From positions 1,347,702-1,411,701 of the forward strand of contig NZ_CP028940.1 in the NCBI RefSeq assembly GCF_013307205.1: a stretch of 64,000 bases of DNA, in the 5' to 3' direction. The notes beneath the pieces were generated by a model that made no database searches, was not told the origin of the DNA, and worked only from the letters and a program-made list of their open reading frames with translations. The DNA is from Polynucleobacter arcticus (GTDB taxonomy: Bacteria; Pseudomonadota; Gammaproteobacteria; Burkholderiales; Burkholderiaceae). This document shows, piece by piece, positions 52,624 to 62,900 of the stretch (positions are counted from its first letter, which is position 1; each line of letters begins with the position of its first letter). A program made the translations under genes and the position numbers.

Positions 52624-53490
52624 ATGTTTAGTTATCGTCATGCTTTTCATGCGGGCAGTCATGCGGATATCCTGAAGCATCTCGTGTTAACTCACTTGGT
52701 GGAATATCTTCAAGAAAAACCTGGTGCACTCACAATCGTAGATACGCATGCAGGTGCTGGAGTCTATAGCCTGATTGATGGGTTTGCCACTGTCAGTAAA
52801 GAAGCGGATGAAGGCATTTATCGCCTTGAAAAGTTTGCTAAAACCAATACTCTCAGCTCTGGGATTGCGAATTATCTAGAGTGCATTCGTGCTGAGAATG
52901 GCGCGGATGACATCACGATTTATCCAGGCTCTCCATTTATTTTGGCACGTTTATTACGACCCCAAGATCGCCTGAAGCTATTTGAACTACACCCTAAAGA
53001 AATTGATATCTTGCGTCATAACGTTAGTGAGCTAAAGCAAGCAAAGCAAATTGATGTATATGCAGAGGATAGCTTTGCAAGACTCAAAGGATTGATGCCA
53101 CCGCCAAGTAGGCGCGGGCTAGTATTGATTGATCCCTCATACGAGGATAAGCAAGACTATCGTTACCTCGAAACTGCGCTGGAAGAAGCCCTGCAACGCT
53201 TCGCTACAGGGTGTTATGCCATTTGGTACCCAGCCCTATCCAGAAGAGAGGCTGCCGCACTACCTGATCGCATGAAAAAGATTGCGACAGCCCATCAACG
53301 CTCTTGGCTTCATACTGAGCTGCGGGTTGAGAATGCCCCAAAAGAACGTCGCCTTCAGGCCAGTGGCATGTTCATCATCAATCCACCATGGACATTAGAA
53401 AAGCAGCTAGCTGAGAGCCTGCCCATGCTGGTCAAAGCCTTGGGACAGGATGGTGGCGCTGGGTTTGTATTGAAGCGTTTTGAAGTTTAA
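52624..53490 (+). CDS. rlmJ: 23S rRNA (adenine2030-N6)-methyltransferase RlmJ
   Basis: 288 aa. N-terminal FSYRHAFHAGSHADILKH is the RlmJ signature, followed by SAM-binding VDTHAGAGVYSL and catalytic LVLIDPSYEDKQDY (DPPY-like). C-terminal DGGAGFVLKRFEV finishes the family. Methylates A2030 of 23S rRNA in the cytosol. Starts three bases after the PAP2 gene stop. Confidence 0.95.
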   Translation: MFSYRHAFHAGSHADILKHLVLTHLVEYLQEKPGALTIVDTHAGAGVYSLIDGFATVSKEADEGIYRLEKFAKTNTLSSGIANYLECIRAENGADDITIYPGSPFILARLLRPQDRLKLFELHPKEIDILRHNVSELKQAKQIDVYAEDSFARLKGLMPPPSRRGLVLIDPSYEDKQDYRYLETALEEALQRFATGCYAIWYPALSRREAAALPDRMKKIATAHQRSWLHTELRVENAPKERRLQASGMFIINPPWTLEKQLAESLPMLVKALGQDGGAGFVLKRFEV

Positions 53491-53500
53491 GGATCTTGGC

Positions 53501-54154
53501 TTATTCTTGGACTTGAATCATGACCTCGTTGCGTCGCATGAAGGGCAAGGTCCACGGCGGGTTGTAGCGGGCAAACTGGGGCTCACCAATCGCCCTCAAA
53601 TTCTGAGATTTCATCCAATCTCGTAGCGCTTGGGTTTTCTCAAGCACTTTTTCTTCGTTATAAAAACCAGAGAAAGTAATGACTGCACGCTTTTCTGCAG
53701 GTACTTGCCGAATTTTTACTTGGGAGTCCAATGGTTTGGGTAGGCTATCCAAGGTGTACTCAGCCGGCATCACAAACGATACCGTCCATGCATTCTTCGC
53801 ATTGACATCGGGTGACTTGCTACCCTCAGTCAATACTGGGGCCGTCATTGCAATCTTTGCGCTTTTACTTTGATCGCCTGACTCGATTCCGACGGGAGCA
53901 GTCATAGCAATTTTTTCGCTGACCTGATTTTTTCCAAATATAAAAGCGGCAATCAAGCGAAATCCTTGGCTTGAGGCTGCATCAAGATCACCACTCACTT
54001 GCACTTCAGCAACGATGCGAGGTGCATAAGCACGCAATTCAAAGGGCTCAGATTTTTCTAAGAGAGTGTACTTAGGCTCTTCGGTTGCCATTGCAGCGCT
54101 CGCAATCAATATGCTGGTGAGAAATACTAAAACTCGCAAGGCAGAGTCCTTCAT
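53501..54154 (-). CDS. Exported SOUL-family haem-binding-like protein
   Basis: 217 aa. Signal peptide ALRVLVFLTSILIASAAMA (cleavage after AMA, about 23). The SOUL core is clear: EKSEPFELRAYAPRIVAEV, then SEKIAMTAPVGIE and AKIAMTAPVLTE (duplicated IAMTAPV), and MRRNEVMIQVQE at the end. Eukaryotic relatives bind haem or tetrapyrroles; bacterial periplasmic ones are uncharacterised. Last gene of the minus-strand run beginning at 60929, ten bases after ldcA. Confidence 0.85.
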   Translation of the reverse strand: MKDSALRVLVFLTSILIASAAMATEEPKYTLLEKSEPFELRAYAPRIVAEVQVSGDLDAASSQGFRLIAAFIFGKNQVSEKIAMTAPVGIESGDQSKSAKIAMTAPVLTEGSKSPDVNAKNAWTVSFVMPAEYTLDSLPKPLDSQVKIRQVPAEKRAVITFSGFYNEEKVLEKTQALRDWMKSQNLRAIGEPQFARYNPPWTLPFMRRNEVMIQVQE

Positions 54155-54163
54155 GTGAGGTGT

Positions 54164-55578
<1,415 letters not shown>

Positions 55579-56043
55579 TTATGAGTGGGAAACGTCAGCC
55601 CAGCAATTGGGGGTTTCATAAAGACGAATGGATGCTAGTTTCAGGCGCCCCTCAAACGCTTTTTCAAAAACAGGTTGTAGCACTTCAAATGCGGCGCTCG
55701 CTAAATTCTCTACAGTAGGAACATGCTCCATCACTACCGTCTTGTGGTTGGGAATGGAGTTTAAATACTGAACTAAACCTGTATCTTCCTTAGCCACTAA
55801 GAATGCATGATCCCAAGGCTCGACTACATATTGATTCGTAAGGCGCTTAATGTCACCAAAGTCCAAGACCATGCCATCGTCTGCCTTGCCGGGATGATCT
55901 GCAACCATACCCGTCAGTGTCACCTCAATCGCATAACGATGGCCATGCAAATGTCGGCACTGCCCATCATGGTTTGGAATGCGATGTCCTGAGTCAAACT
56001 CAAGTCTGCGCGTAATAGAGATGGTTTCTTGCTTGGTGGTCAT
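55579..56043 (-). CDS. queD: 6-carboxytetrahydropterin synthase QueD
   Basis: 154 aa. Zinc histidines in FDSGHRIPNHDGQCRHLHGHRY (H-x...H-x-H); catalytic Cys in that block; late acid residues near RLYETPNCWADV. Makes 6-carboxy-tetrahydropterin from dihydroneopterin triphosphate for queuosine. Follows queE by 39 bases. Confidence 0.94.
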   Translation of the reverse strand: MTTKQETISITRRLEFDSGHRIPNHDGQCRHLHGHRYAIEVTLTGMVADHPGKADDGMVLDFGDIKRLTNQYVVEPWDHAFLVAKEDTGLVQYLNSIPNHKTVVMEHVPTVENLASAAFEVLQPVFEKAFEGRLKLASIRLYETPNCWADVSHS

Positions 56044-56082
56044 TTTGCTTTTCTAAATACTTCAAATTACTGGATACAGCGA

Positions 56083-56736
56083 CTATCGAATACCGATGAT
56101 TTTATGAGTCTGAATACTCAAACGCCACAATGGCCGCTTTTGACATAGGCTAACTGCCAATGCAAGATTTTCTTGGAGATTTGGGCCATCCATCGCCTGC
56201 AAGAAGCGATTGCGGTAATCCATCTTCTCAAATCGGGCTAGCAAAGATTCTAAAGAGGTATGGCCTACCTGAGGAATCACTAGCTTCATCTCATCAGCTT
56301 GCAGCACAATTAAATCGGAGCCTGCTTTAGGACTTACGCATACCCAATCAACTCCTTTGGGAACCTTGATAGTGCCATTAGTCTCAATCGCAACGGTAAA
56401 GCCTTTGGTATGCAAAGCATCAATTAAGTCAGTATCGAGTTGCAACAATGGCTCGCCGCCAGTAAAAACGACATAACGTTGCTGTGGTCCTGCTGAAGTA
56501 CTACTCCAAACCTCTTCGATAGTGTCAGCAAGCAGAGCAGCAGTTTCAAACTTACCGCCACCAGCACCATCACTCCCAACAAAGTCGGTGTCGCAAAACT
56601 GGCAGATTGCGGTAGCACGATCTTCTTCGCGGCCACTCCAGAGATTACATCCAGCGAAACGACAAAATACCGCCGCACGACCTGCGTGGGCACCCTCACC
56701 CTGGAGGGTTGGAAAGAGTTCTTTTACTGTATACAT
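56083..56736 (-). CDS. queE: 7-carboxy-7-deazaguanine synthase QueE (CX14CX2C type)
   Basis: 217 aa radical SAM enzyme. The SAM-cluster cysteines are spaced C-x14-C-x2-C: the first in FAGCNLWSGREED, the other two in ICQFCDTDF, as in the Burkholderia multivorans enzyme rather than the canonical C-x3-C-x2-C. Other traits: VKELFPTLQGEGAHAGRAA and YVVFTGGEPLLQLD. Rearranges carboxytetrahydropterin to CDG for queuosine. First of the queE-queD-tadA block. Confidence 0.93.
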   Translation of the reverse strand: MYTVKELFPTLQGEGAHAGRAAVFCRFAGCNLWSGREEDRATAICQFCDTDFVGSDGAGGGKFETAALLADTIEEVWSSTSAGPQQRYVVFTGGEPLLQLDTDLIDALHTKGFTVAIETNGTIKVPKGVDWVCVSPKAGSDLIVLQADEMKLVIPQVGHTSLESLLARFEKMDYRNRFLQAMDGPNLQENLALAVSLCQKRPLWRLSIQTHKIIGIR

Positions 56737-56764
56737 AGCGATGAACTGATTTTAAGCCCTTTAC

Positions 56765-57493
56765 TCACTTCCAGGACACGAGCTCCCACTCTAGGTAGTC
56801 CTCCCACAGCGCCTCTCCCCAAAACATACCCGCCCATAAATACTGCCCTGAGCTTCGCCTGATGACCCAGCGGCCAATTTCCGGGGAAAGCCAGACATCA
56901 TCATTACGAATATTAGCCACTCTTGAAAAGTCGTTACTGGTGAAATAAGGCGCCACGTTTTGATACTTCAGCGTAGGAAATTGACCGGCTGGGACATTAA
57001 CACCCTCCCATTGGACGGCAGTTACATTTAAACCCCAGTAGTAGTCGTTATCCGGATAACCCACCACTTCATAGCGAGCACGATAAAAGCCGGACCACCC
57101 TGGAACCAGTTGCTCTGGCCACAAAGGTAAGGCCTGTTGAAATTTTTGAGGGGGATTCCAATGCGAATCCTGAAGGATGTATCCCCAGGGTTGCTGGATT
57201 TCGTCCGGGAGCGGTCCCGCTTTTAGTCCGCTTCGCTGAATGCGGACTTGAGGACCTACCGTGACGACCTCCTCAGTAATAATATCTACCAACTCTTGGT
57301 TAAAGACATTACGAAGGTTGTACACCCACTGCTGACCGACTTGGGGTGCCCTCATCTTGGGAGCAGTGACGGGCTGGGGTAAGGGCGTCGTAACGGGATA
57401 AGGTTGCGAAGCAATACAGGCTGCCAGTACAGCCGGCAATAACAATATGAGCAGTCTTTGCAAAATTCTTACTTGTAAGAGCTGAGTTGCCAT
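56765..57493 (-). CDS. Lipoprotein, paralogue of the adjacent upstream gene
   Basis: 242 aa. Lipoprotein signal LLILLLPAVLAAC (lipobox LAAC, Cys26), then a proline-rich spacer and a domain sharing the motifs of the neighbour: PQVGQQWVYNLRNVF, LPLWPEQLVPGW, VPAGQFPTLKYQ and PEIGRWVIRRSSGQY. Tandem duplication is clear. No family recognised. Start overlaps the stop of the upstream paralogue by 25 bases, so an internal TTG start is possible. Probably outer-membrane anchored. Confidence 0.75.
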   Translation of the reverse strand: MATQLLQVRILQRLLILLLPAVLAACIASQPYPVTTPLPQPVTAPKMRAPQVGQQWVYNLRNVFNQELVDIITEEVVTVGPQVRIQRSGLKAGPLPDEIQQPWGYILQDSHWNPPQKFQQALPLWPEQLVPGWSGFYRARYEVVGYPDNDYYWGLNVTAVQWEGVNVPAGQFPTLKYQNVAPYFTSNDFSRVANIRNDDVWLSPEIGRWVIRRSSGQYLWAGMFWGEALWEDYLEWELVSWK

Positions 57494-58179
57494 TGATAGC
57501 TACCCTCTAAAATCACAGCACCAATTTGTCCTTGAAGTTGATATGAACCCGATGCCTCACGTGCAACCCAGCGACCGATTTGCGGAGCAAACCAAACTGT
57601 TTCTTTGCGGATGCAATCCACCTTGTTTGGATCATCACTCTCATAATTAATGAGCGTCTGAAAACGTAAAGCCACAAACTCACCGGCCGGAACAGTGATT
57701 TTTTCCCAACCTTGCACGCTCATATATTCCTGCCAACTCAAGCGTGACTCAGGGTAGCCTGCAATGCTGTACTTAGTAGTGAACTGTTTTGCCCAAGTAG
57801 TGGACAGTTGCTCAGGCCAAAGTGGCAATGAGGGATTGAAGTTCAATAAACGTGACCATTGAGTATCTGTAGCGACCATGCCCCAACTAGTTTGGATCTC
57901 ACTAGGCAATCTAGCGCCATCCGTTGTCATGCGCTCAATGACAATAGTCGAGCCAACACTAGCGACACGCTCATTAATCACATCGAGCGTTTTTCCGTCG
58001 AAGACATTTTTCTTGATATAACTCCACTCTTGTCCTATCTGAGGAGGGCGTACTGTAGGAAGTGGCTTTGGTTGAGCGACCGGAATACCGCGCTCATAGG
58101 AAAGGCCTCCACAAGCCACTGGAGCTAAAGCGGCAGATACGATGAATGTGCGACGAGATAGATTCATATTGCTATCCAT
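57469..58179 (-). CDS. Lipoprotein with TAT-like signal, paralogue of the adjacent gene
   Basis: 236 aa. The leader LSRRTFIVSAALAPVACGG has a twin-arginine-like RR and a lipobox-like PVAC (Cys23). The body repeats the motifs of its neighbour: PQIGQEWSYIKKNVF, LPLWPEQLSTTW, VPAGEFVALRFQ and PQIGRWVAREASGSYQ. So one gene uses a Sec-type and the other perhaps a TAT-type export signal. Function unknown. It lies 33 bases after the radical SAM gene, so the four genes may be co-expressed. Confidence 0.75.
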   Translation of the reverse strand: MDSNMNLSRRTFIVSAALAPVACGGLSYERGIPVAQPKPLPTVRPPQIGQEWSYIKKNVFDGKTLDVINERVASVGSTIVIERMTTDGARLPSEIQTSWGMVATDTQWSRLLNFNPSLPLWPEQLSTTWAKQFTTKYSIAGYPESRLSWQEYMSVQGWEKITVPAGEFVALRFQTLINYESDDPNKVDCIRKETVWFAPQIGRWVAREASGSYQLQGQIGAVILEGSYQWQLSSYK

Positions 58180-58212
58180 GGTGATGAACTAGATTAATCA
58201 GTATTCAACAGT

Positions 58213-60108
58213 TTATATAAGCCTCAAGATTTTGGCTATTTTAGTACGGCTAATCTTTGCCTTCGGAATCCCCGGCATCTCAAACCAGGTATGCGCCTCT
58301 TGCTCAAAGCCAACGCCATGCATAAAATTGTAAATAGCCTTCTTTAAACCAAGCCCCAGAAGATCATGGTCTACGCCGCTTGGATCTATGAACGACACAT
58401 CATTCTTGGCAAAGCTAATGTCTGGTAATGGAACCAGGGAGATACCGTAGGCCTCTGGGTCTTTACCGACTGGTGAATGCACTGTGCAAGTAAAGCGGTG
58501 AAAAAATCCACTTTGGATACAGCCATTCTCGAAAAACTGGCGGACATACTCTAGGGCATCTACTGTCTCTTGGACGGTTTGCGTTGGGAAACCATACATT
58601 AGATAAGCGTGTACCAAAATTCCGGCATCAGAGAAGCCCTTAGTCACCTGAGCTACCTGCTCTACTGAAACGCCTTTTTTCATGAGGTCGAGCAATCGAT
58701 CGGAAGCAACCTCTAAACCACCCGATATCGCTATGCAGCCACTTTGTGCCAGCAACTCACTTAATTCAGGGGTAAAGGTTTTCTCAAAGCGAATATTGCC
58801 CCACCAAGAAATGACTACCTTACGACGTATCAACTCCTGAGCTAGTGCCTTCAATATTTTAGGTGGCGCAGCCTCATCGACAAAATGAAATCCAGTCTGG
58901 CCCGTCTCGGCAACAATTGCTTCAATACGATCAACTAACAGACTGGCTGAAGCAGTTTCATAACGCGAGATGTAATCAAGACTCACATCACAGAAACTGC
59001 ATTTTTTCCAATAGCAGCCATGAGCAACAGTCAGCTTATTCCAACGTCCATCACTCCACAGGCGATGCATGGGGTTGAGCATATCCAGCAAGGACAAATA
59101 AGAATTGAGTGGCAGACCATCCCAAGTGGCAGTCCCAACGTCTTCAAACGGCACATCTGGCTCCTGCCAGTTGATATAGCGAACTTCATGATGACTATTA
59201 CGAATAAATGTCCGCACCAATCTTTCGGCTGAGCGCTTGCCATTCAAATGATCAATCAGAGCAAGCAAAGGCCGCTCTCCAGAATCGAGGGTGATGTAAT
59301 CTACAAAATCAAATAAACGTGGATCAGTGAGTTCACGCAACTCCGTATTGACATAGCCGCCACCAAGACCAATTTTGATATTGGGATGATTCAGTTTGAT
59401 GGTTTGGGCAATTCTCAAGGCGGCATACATTGCCCCGGGAAATGGCACCGACAACAGCACCAAAGTCGGCTGATGCTTTTCTATGGCCGACTTTGTCAGC
59501 TCCTGGAGATGCAAATCCATCAATGTAGGGGTTGCAGCCAAAGCATCGGCTAATGGCGTGAAAGTAGGCTGGCTACCGGCCAATGATTCTGCATAGCGGA
59601 CAAACTCAAAGCGCTCGTCCACAGCATCACGCAGAACATCCGATAAGTCATTGAGATAGAGTGTGGCTAGATGGCGTGCCCGATCTTGAGAACCTAGTGC
59701 ACCAAAGGCCCATGCCAATGAATCCCCACCCTCTTCTTCATCGTAAGAATCCAAAGATGCAAAACGTGGCCCCTCTGGCAATAGAGTACGGCTATTAATG
59801 CGATGAGCCAAAGTGCTGTCACGTCCTTGCAAAAATGCAATCGCTAATCCGATGGTGCTTTGGTAATCGGCAAAGTAATCTAGAAAGAAATTCACGCTAG
59901 CACTGCGATTTTCTTCGGGTACCAGTAACGCCGCTTCTTTAATCTCAGCCAAACCTGCTGGATTAAAGAATCCGAGTACCAAGGCCAGCGCTAAATCTTC
60001 TTGAACCGAATCAATACCTTGTGAACGCAAAAACCCTGTGAGATACGCCGTTGATGGGTAGGGCGTATTGAGCTGCGTCATTGGCGGAATGAGACTCAGA
60101 ATCTTCAT
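58213..60108 (-). CDS. B12-binding-like radical SAM protein with CX4CX2C cluster motif
   Basis: 631 aa. The N-terminus ILSLIPPMTQLNTPYPST is typical of B12-binding radical SAM proteins, and a Rossmann-like region (LVLLSVPFPGAMYAALRIA, then IKIGLGGGYVNTEL, about 215-260) matches a cobalamin-binding fold lacking the D-x-H-x-x-G motif. The radical SAM motif reads HGCYWKKCSFCDVS: Cys365, 370 and 373, four residues in the first gap instead of three. SAM-binding parts follow (FHFVDEAAPP; GCIAISGGLEVASDR). Its start overlaps the DUF455 stop (ATGA). Substrate unknown. Confidence 0.85.
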   Translation of the reverse strand: MKILSLIPPMTQLNTPYPSTAYLTGFLRSQGIDSVQEDLALALVLGFFNPAGLAEIKEAALLVPEENRSASVNFFLDYFADYQSTIGLAIAFLQGRDSTLAHRINSRTLLPEGPRFASLDSYDEEEGGDSLAWAFGALGSQDRARHLATLYLNDLSDVLRDAVDERFEFVRYAESLAGSQPTFTPLADALAATPTLMDLHLQELTKSAIEKHQPTLVLLSVPFPGAMYAALRIAQTIKLNHPNIKIGLGGGYVNTELRELTDPRLFDFVDYITLDSGERPLLALIDHLNGKRSAERLVRTFIRNSHHEVRYINWQEPDVPFEDVGTATWDGLPLNSYLSLLDMLNPMHRLWSDGRWNKLTVAHGCYWKKCSFCDVSLDYISRYETASASLLVDRIEAIVAETGQTGFHFVDEAAPPKILKALAQELIRRKVVISWWGNIRFEKTFTPELSELLAQSGCIAISGGLEVASDRLLDLMKKGVSVEQVAQVTKGFSDAGILVHAYLMYGFPTQTVQETVDALEYVRQFFENGCIQSGFFHRFTCTVHSPVGKDPEAYGISLVPLPDISFAKNDVSFIDPSGVDHDLLGLGLKKAIYNFMHGVGFEQEAHTWFEMPGIPKAKISRTKIAKILRLI

Positions 60109-60929
60109 GCGACTTGAGTACCCTTCTCGCCGAGCGATTCTAGTAGGCTCAACTCTTCAGAAGTAAATCCTGCTTGCTCACGCGCTGGAATGTTGAATGG
60201 CCCCTTTAATGTGGGTGCATGGTATTTTTCGGCCAGTTCTCGATAAGTCGCAACTGGGGATAAGCCCTCATTGGTGCATAAAAAGTTAAACCAACGATTA
60301 CCAATCAATACATGACCAATTTCATCCCGGAGAATAATCTCTAAAATTTCAACCGCTCTTTCATCTTTGATTTGCTTGAAGCGATCCCGAATTCCCGGAA
60401 CCGCATCCAAGCCTCTTGCTTCCATTGTTCTGGGAACTAAAGCCATCCTAGCTATGACTGAATCCGTCGTTCTCTCAACCATCTCCCACAAACTGTTGTG
60501 AGCTGGAAAATCACCGTAGCTAAATCCAAAGGATTGCATATGGGCATTGACCAAGCTGAAATGATAAGACTCTTCTTTAGCAACCTTAAGCCAATCCTCG
60601 TAATATTCTTTAGGCATATCCGGAAAACGCCAGAGAGCATCTAAAGCCAGATTCATGGCATTAAATTCAATATGGGCCAGTGAGTGCCAAAGAATAATCT
60701 TCCCCTCAACCGTATCCATTCTTCTTTTGGGAACCCACTTTGGAGCGACTAAATCCGGCTTAGCGGGTCGCCCCGGAAGAATCAGATGGTCGCTGTCAAG
60801 TTTTCCAGCAACATCCAAAGCAATATGTTCTGCTTGATATTCATCAAACAAGTGAGTTAGTTGACCAACCTTCGATTGCACGTTGGTATTTGCCAGTATC
60901 GCTAAAGCAGCTTTTCGTAACTCAGGCAT
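60105..60929 (-). CDS. DUF455 ferritin-like diiron protein
   Basis: 274 aa. Diiron-type ligands in a ferritin-like bundle: Glu88 (LAHIEFNAM), Glu120/His123 (EESYHF), Glu170 (RTMEARG) and Glu203/His206 (RDEIGHVLIG). This matches DUF455 (COG2833), related in fold to the tRNA hydroxylase MiaE. Reaction unknown. It is translationally coupled to the radical SAM gene (ATGA overlap), an unusual partnership that hints at sequential or joint modification of one substrate. Confidence 0.85.
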   Translation of the reverse strand: MPELRKAALAILANTNVQSKVGQLTHLFDEYQAEHIALDVAGKLDSDHLILPGRPAKPDLVAPKWVPKRRMDTVEGKIILWHSLAHIEFNAMNLALDALWRFPDMPKEYYEDWLKVAKEESYHFSLVNAHMQSFGFSYGDFPAHNSLWEMVERTTDSVIARMALVPRTMEARGLDAVPGIRDRFKQIKDERAVEILEIILRDEIGHVLIGNRWFNFLCTNEGLSPVATYRELAEKYHAPTLKGPFNIPAREQAGFTSEELSLLESLGEKGTQVA

Positions 60930-61242
60930 AGAAATAGCAATGGCAGGTGGGGGGTTGTGAGCATGGAAATAGCAGACTAGAGCCAGCTATTTCCACTGAC
61001 CTGTGGCATTACAAAAAATACTTACAAGAACAGGTGTTAGATCGATTGATTTCATGTGTGTCACTCTTGTAGTGCTAATTTGGTGTTGTGGCTGAAAGGC
61101 AGTAGCTTTAGGCTTAGATTTAGACCTTATATATCAACATTGTACGCAGATATTGATTGGGTATTCCATAAAGGAGATATACCTAAAATCCAATAGTTTT
61201 CCTTGGGGACGCACTGAAGATTGTTAAATTGCTAACCCAGCC
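60930..61242. other. Intergenic region between phnE and the DUF455 operon
   Basis: 313 bases without a supported gene. It holds the likely promoter of the minus-strand operon starting at 60929. A 10-bp inverted repeat, TGGAAATAGC (60964-60973) and GCTATTTCCA (60986-60995), lies 35 bases upstream of the DUF455 start and could act in regulation. Otherwise AT-rich sequence with no recognisable RNA gene. Confidence 0.5.
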
Positions 61243-62034
61243 TTAATTGTCGAGATATCTTCTCAAGAAATACGAAAAACTATCTACCAGCAATACCAAG
61301 CCAATCATGGTGATTAAGATCGTACTGGTATCTTGCATTTGGAAGAGGCTCATATGAAAAGCGAGCATCTGCCCCAAGCCGCCGCCGCCAACAACTCCGA
61401 GAACGGTTGCAGCCCTAATATTATTTTCCCAGCGATATAAGCTGTACGAAATCAATTGCGGCAGAATGCCTGGTAATGTGGCGTAGAGGAATATTTTTAA
61501 CTCACCAGCTCCCATAATGCGCAAAACATCTCCAGGCTCAGTTGGTGCATTTTCAATTGCATCAGCAAATAATCTCCCCAGCACACCCGTGGTGTGCAAA
61601 GCCAGGGCCAATGTTCCTGCAAATGGACCGAGACCAACAGATATCAATAACAATGCCGCCCAAACTAGCTCTGGAATGGATCGCAGCGCATTTAATATCC
61701 ACCGAGTAATCGTTCGAGTGTAGATAGGGTCATTGGCATAGGTTTTACTGGCAGGAAGCGCTAAGACTATGCCAAACACGGCTGCAATCAGAGTACCCAA
61801 AGCCGACATTGCTAAAGTCTCTAGCGAAGCTTGGAAAACTTTATTCAAGAAGTTCCCACTGAGATTGGGTACGAACAGCTCTCCAAAAAATTTACCCATT
61901 AACTCCCAGCTGCGAAATGAAAGCAATTTCGACAACTGTATATCTAGGGACCAAAAGCTCGCGATGATGAGCAAGCCCATGCCCATCAGTACGATGTAAG
62001 GATGCAATGAAATATGGCGAGACTTTAATTGCAT
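61243..62034 (-). CDS. phnE: Phosphonate-type ABC transporter permease (PhnE, second copy)
   Basis: 263 aa with five or six helices. Shows the EAA loop GAGELKIFLYATLPGILPQL and GPFAGTLALALHTTGVLGRLFADAIENA, both PhnE-typical. It starts one base after the first permease's stop. Together the two form a heterodimeric channel for phosphonates or phosphite in the inner membrane. Confidence 0.9.
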   Translation of the reverse strand: MQLKSRHISLHPYIVLMGMGLLIIASFWSLDIQLSKLLSFRSWELMGKFFGELFVPNLSGNFLNKVFQASLETLAMSALGTLIAAVFGIVLALPASKTYANDPIYTRTITRWILNALRSIPELVWAALLLISVGLGPFAGTLALALHTTGVLGRLFADAIENAPTEPGDVLRIMGAGELKIFLYATLPGILPQLISYSLYRWENNIRAATVLGVVGGGGLGQMLAFHMSLFQMQDTSTILITMIGLVLLVDSFSYFLRRYLDN

Positions 62035-62035
62035 A

Positions 62036-62869
62036 TCAGCTGATTAATTTTCTGAGTTGGGCACTAAACCAATCAGCCAAAGCAACTAAGATCATGAACA
62101 TGAGCAAAATAGTCGCCACCTCGGAGCCATTAAACATTTTCAGGGAATTATCCATTTGCTGGCCTAAACCACCTGCACCAACAAACCCAAGTACTGCGGA
62201 AGAGCGAACGGCGCACTCCCAACGATAAACCGTGTAACTCGTTAGCTCACTCGAGTTTTGCGGTATGACAGCATAAAAGAACGTTTGCAAGCGACCCGCT
62301 CCATTGCGAAGAAGGGCTTGACTTGCCTCGTTACTCCCACTCTCAAGGATTTCACCATAAATCTTCCCAAGCATGCCTGCATAGGTTAATGCGATTGCCA
62401 ATACTCCTGCGGCTGGACCAAGACCCACCACCCTGACAAAGACCAGGGCCCACACTATTTCAGGAATACTCCGCATCAAGATCAATACGATTCGAATAAT
62501 TTGTCGGATCAGGAACGGAAAAGTTGCCATGCGACCCGTTAATGCAGAGATGGATAAGATCCTGGTACTCACCAAGGTCAGCGGGATAGCCAGAACGAGT
62601 GCCAAAACCATTCCAGCAGTAGCAATGGCAACAGTGCGCCAAGCCTCTACAACAACTAATTTTAGAAATTCGGGCTTGGTATTGGGCGGGATAAAGTCTG
62701 CCAAAAACTTCAGGGTGACTTTTAGATTCTCTTCCTCAAAAAAAACCCAAGGCTTAAATTCTGTTGAAATTAAAGCCGGTACCAATAAAACAAAGGCAAG
62801 GATAGCAAGACTAAGACGTGAATGCCATGCAGGATCTTTTAAATGCATAGGTATGGAAGCAGAAGTCAT
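62036..62869 (-). CDS. phnE: Phosphonate-type ABC transporter permease (PhnE, first copy)
   Basis: 277 aa. Family motifs: GPAAGVLAIALTYAGMLGKIYGEILES and the loop NGAGRLQTFFYAVIPQNSSEL. About six helices. Homologous to the downstream permease but clearly diverged. It lies 31 bases after phnC. Confidence 0.9.
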   Translation of the reverse strand: MTSASIPMHLKDPAWHSRLSLAILAFVLLVPALISTEFKPWVFFEEENLKVTLKFLADFIPPNTKPEFLKLVVVEAWRTVAIATAGMVLALVLAIPLTLVSTRILSISALTGRMATFPFLIRQIIRIVLILMRSIPEIVWALVFVRVVGLGPAAGVLAIALTYAGMLGKIYGEILESGSNEASQALLRNGAGRLQTFFYAVIPQNSSELTSYTVYRWECAVRSSAVLGFVGAGGLGQQMDNSLKMFNGSEVATILLMFMILVALADWFSAQLRKLIS

Positions 62870-62900
62870 CGAAAATATTGAGGCAGTAGTCGATTAAACT

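Noticed and set aside
61053..61094. Tiny 13-codon frame beginning MCVTLVVL.
   Set aside because: No ribosome-binding site and too short to support.
61170..61183. AAAGGAGATATACC resembles a very strong ribosome-binding site (as used in expression vectors).
   Set aside because: No ATG, GTG or TTG with an open frame follows at a suitable distance; coincidence in AT-rich intergenic sequence.
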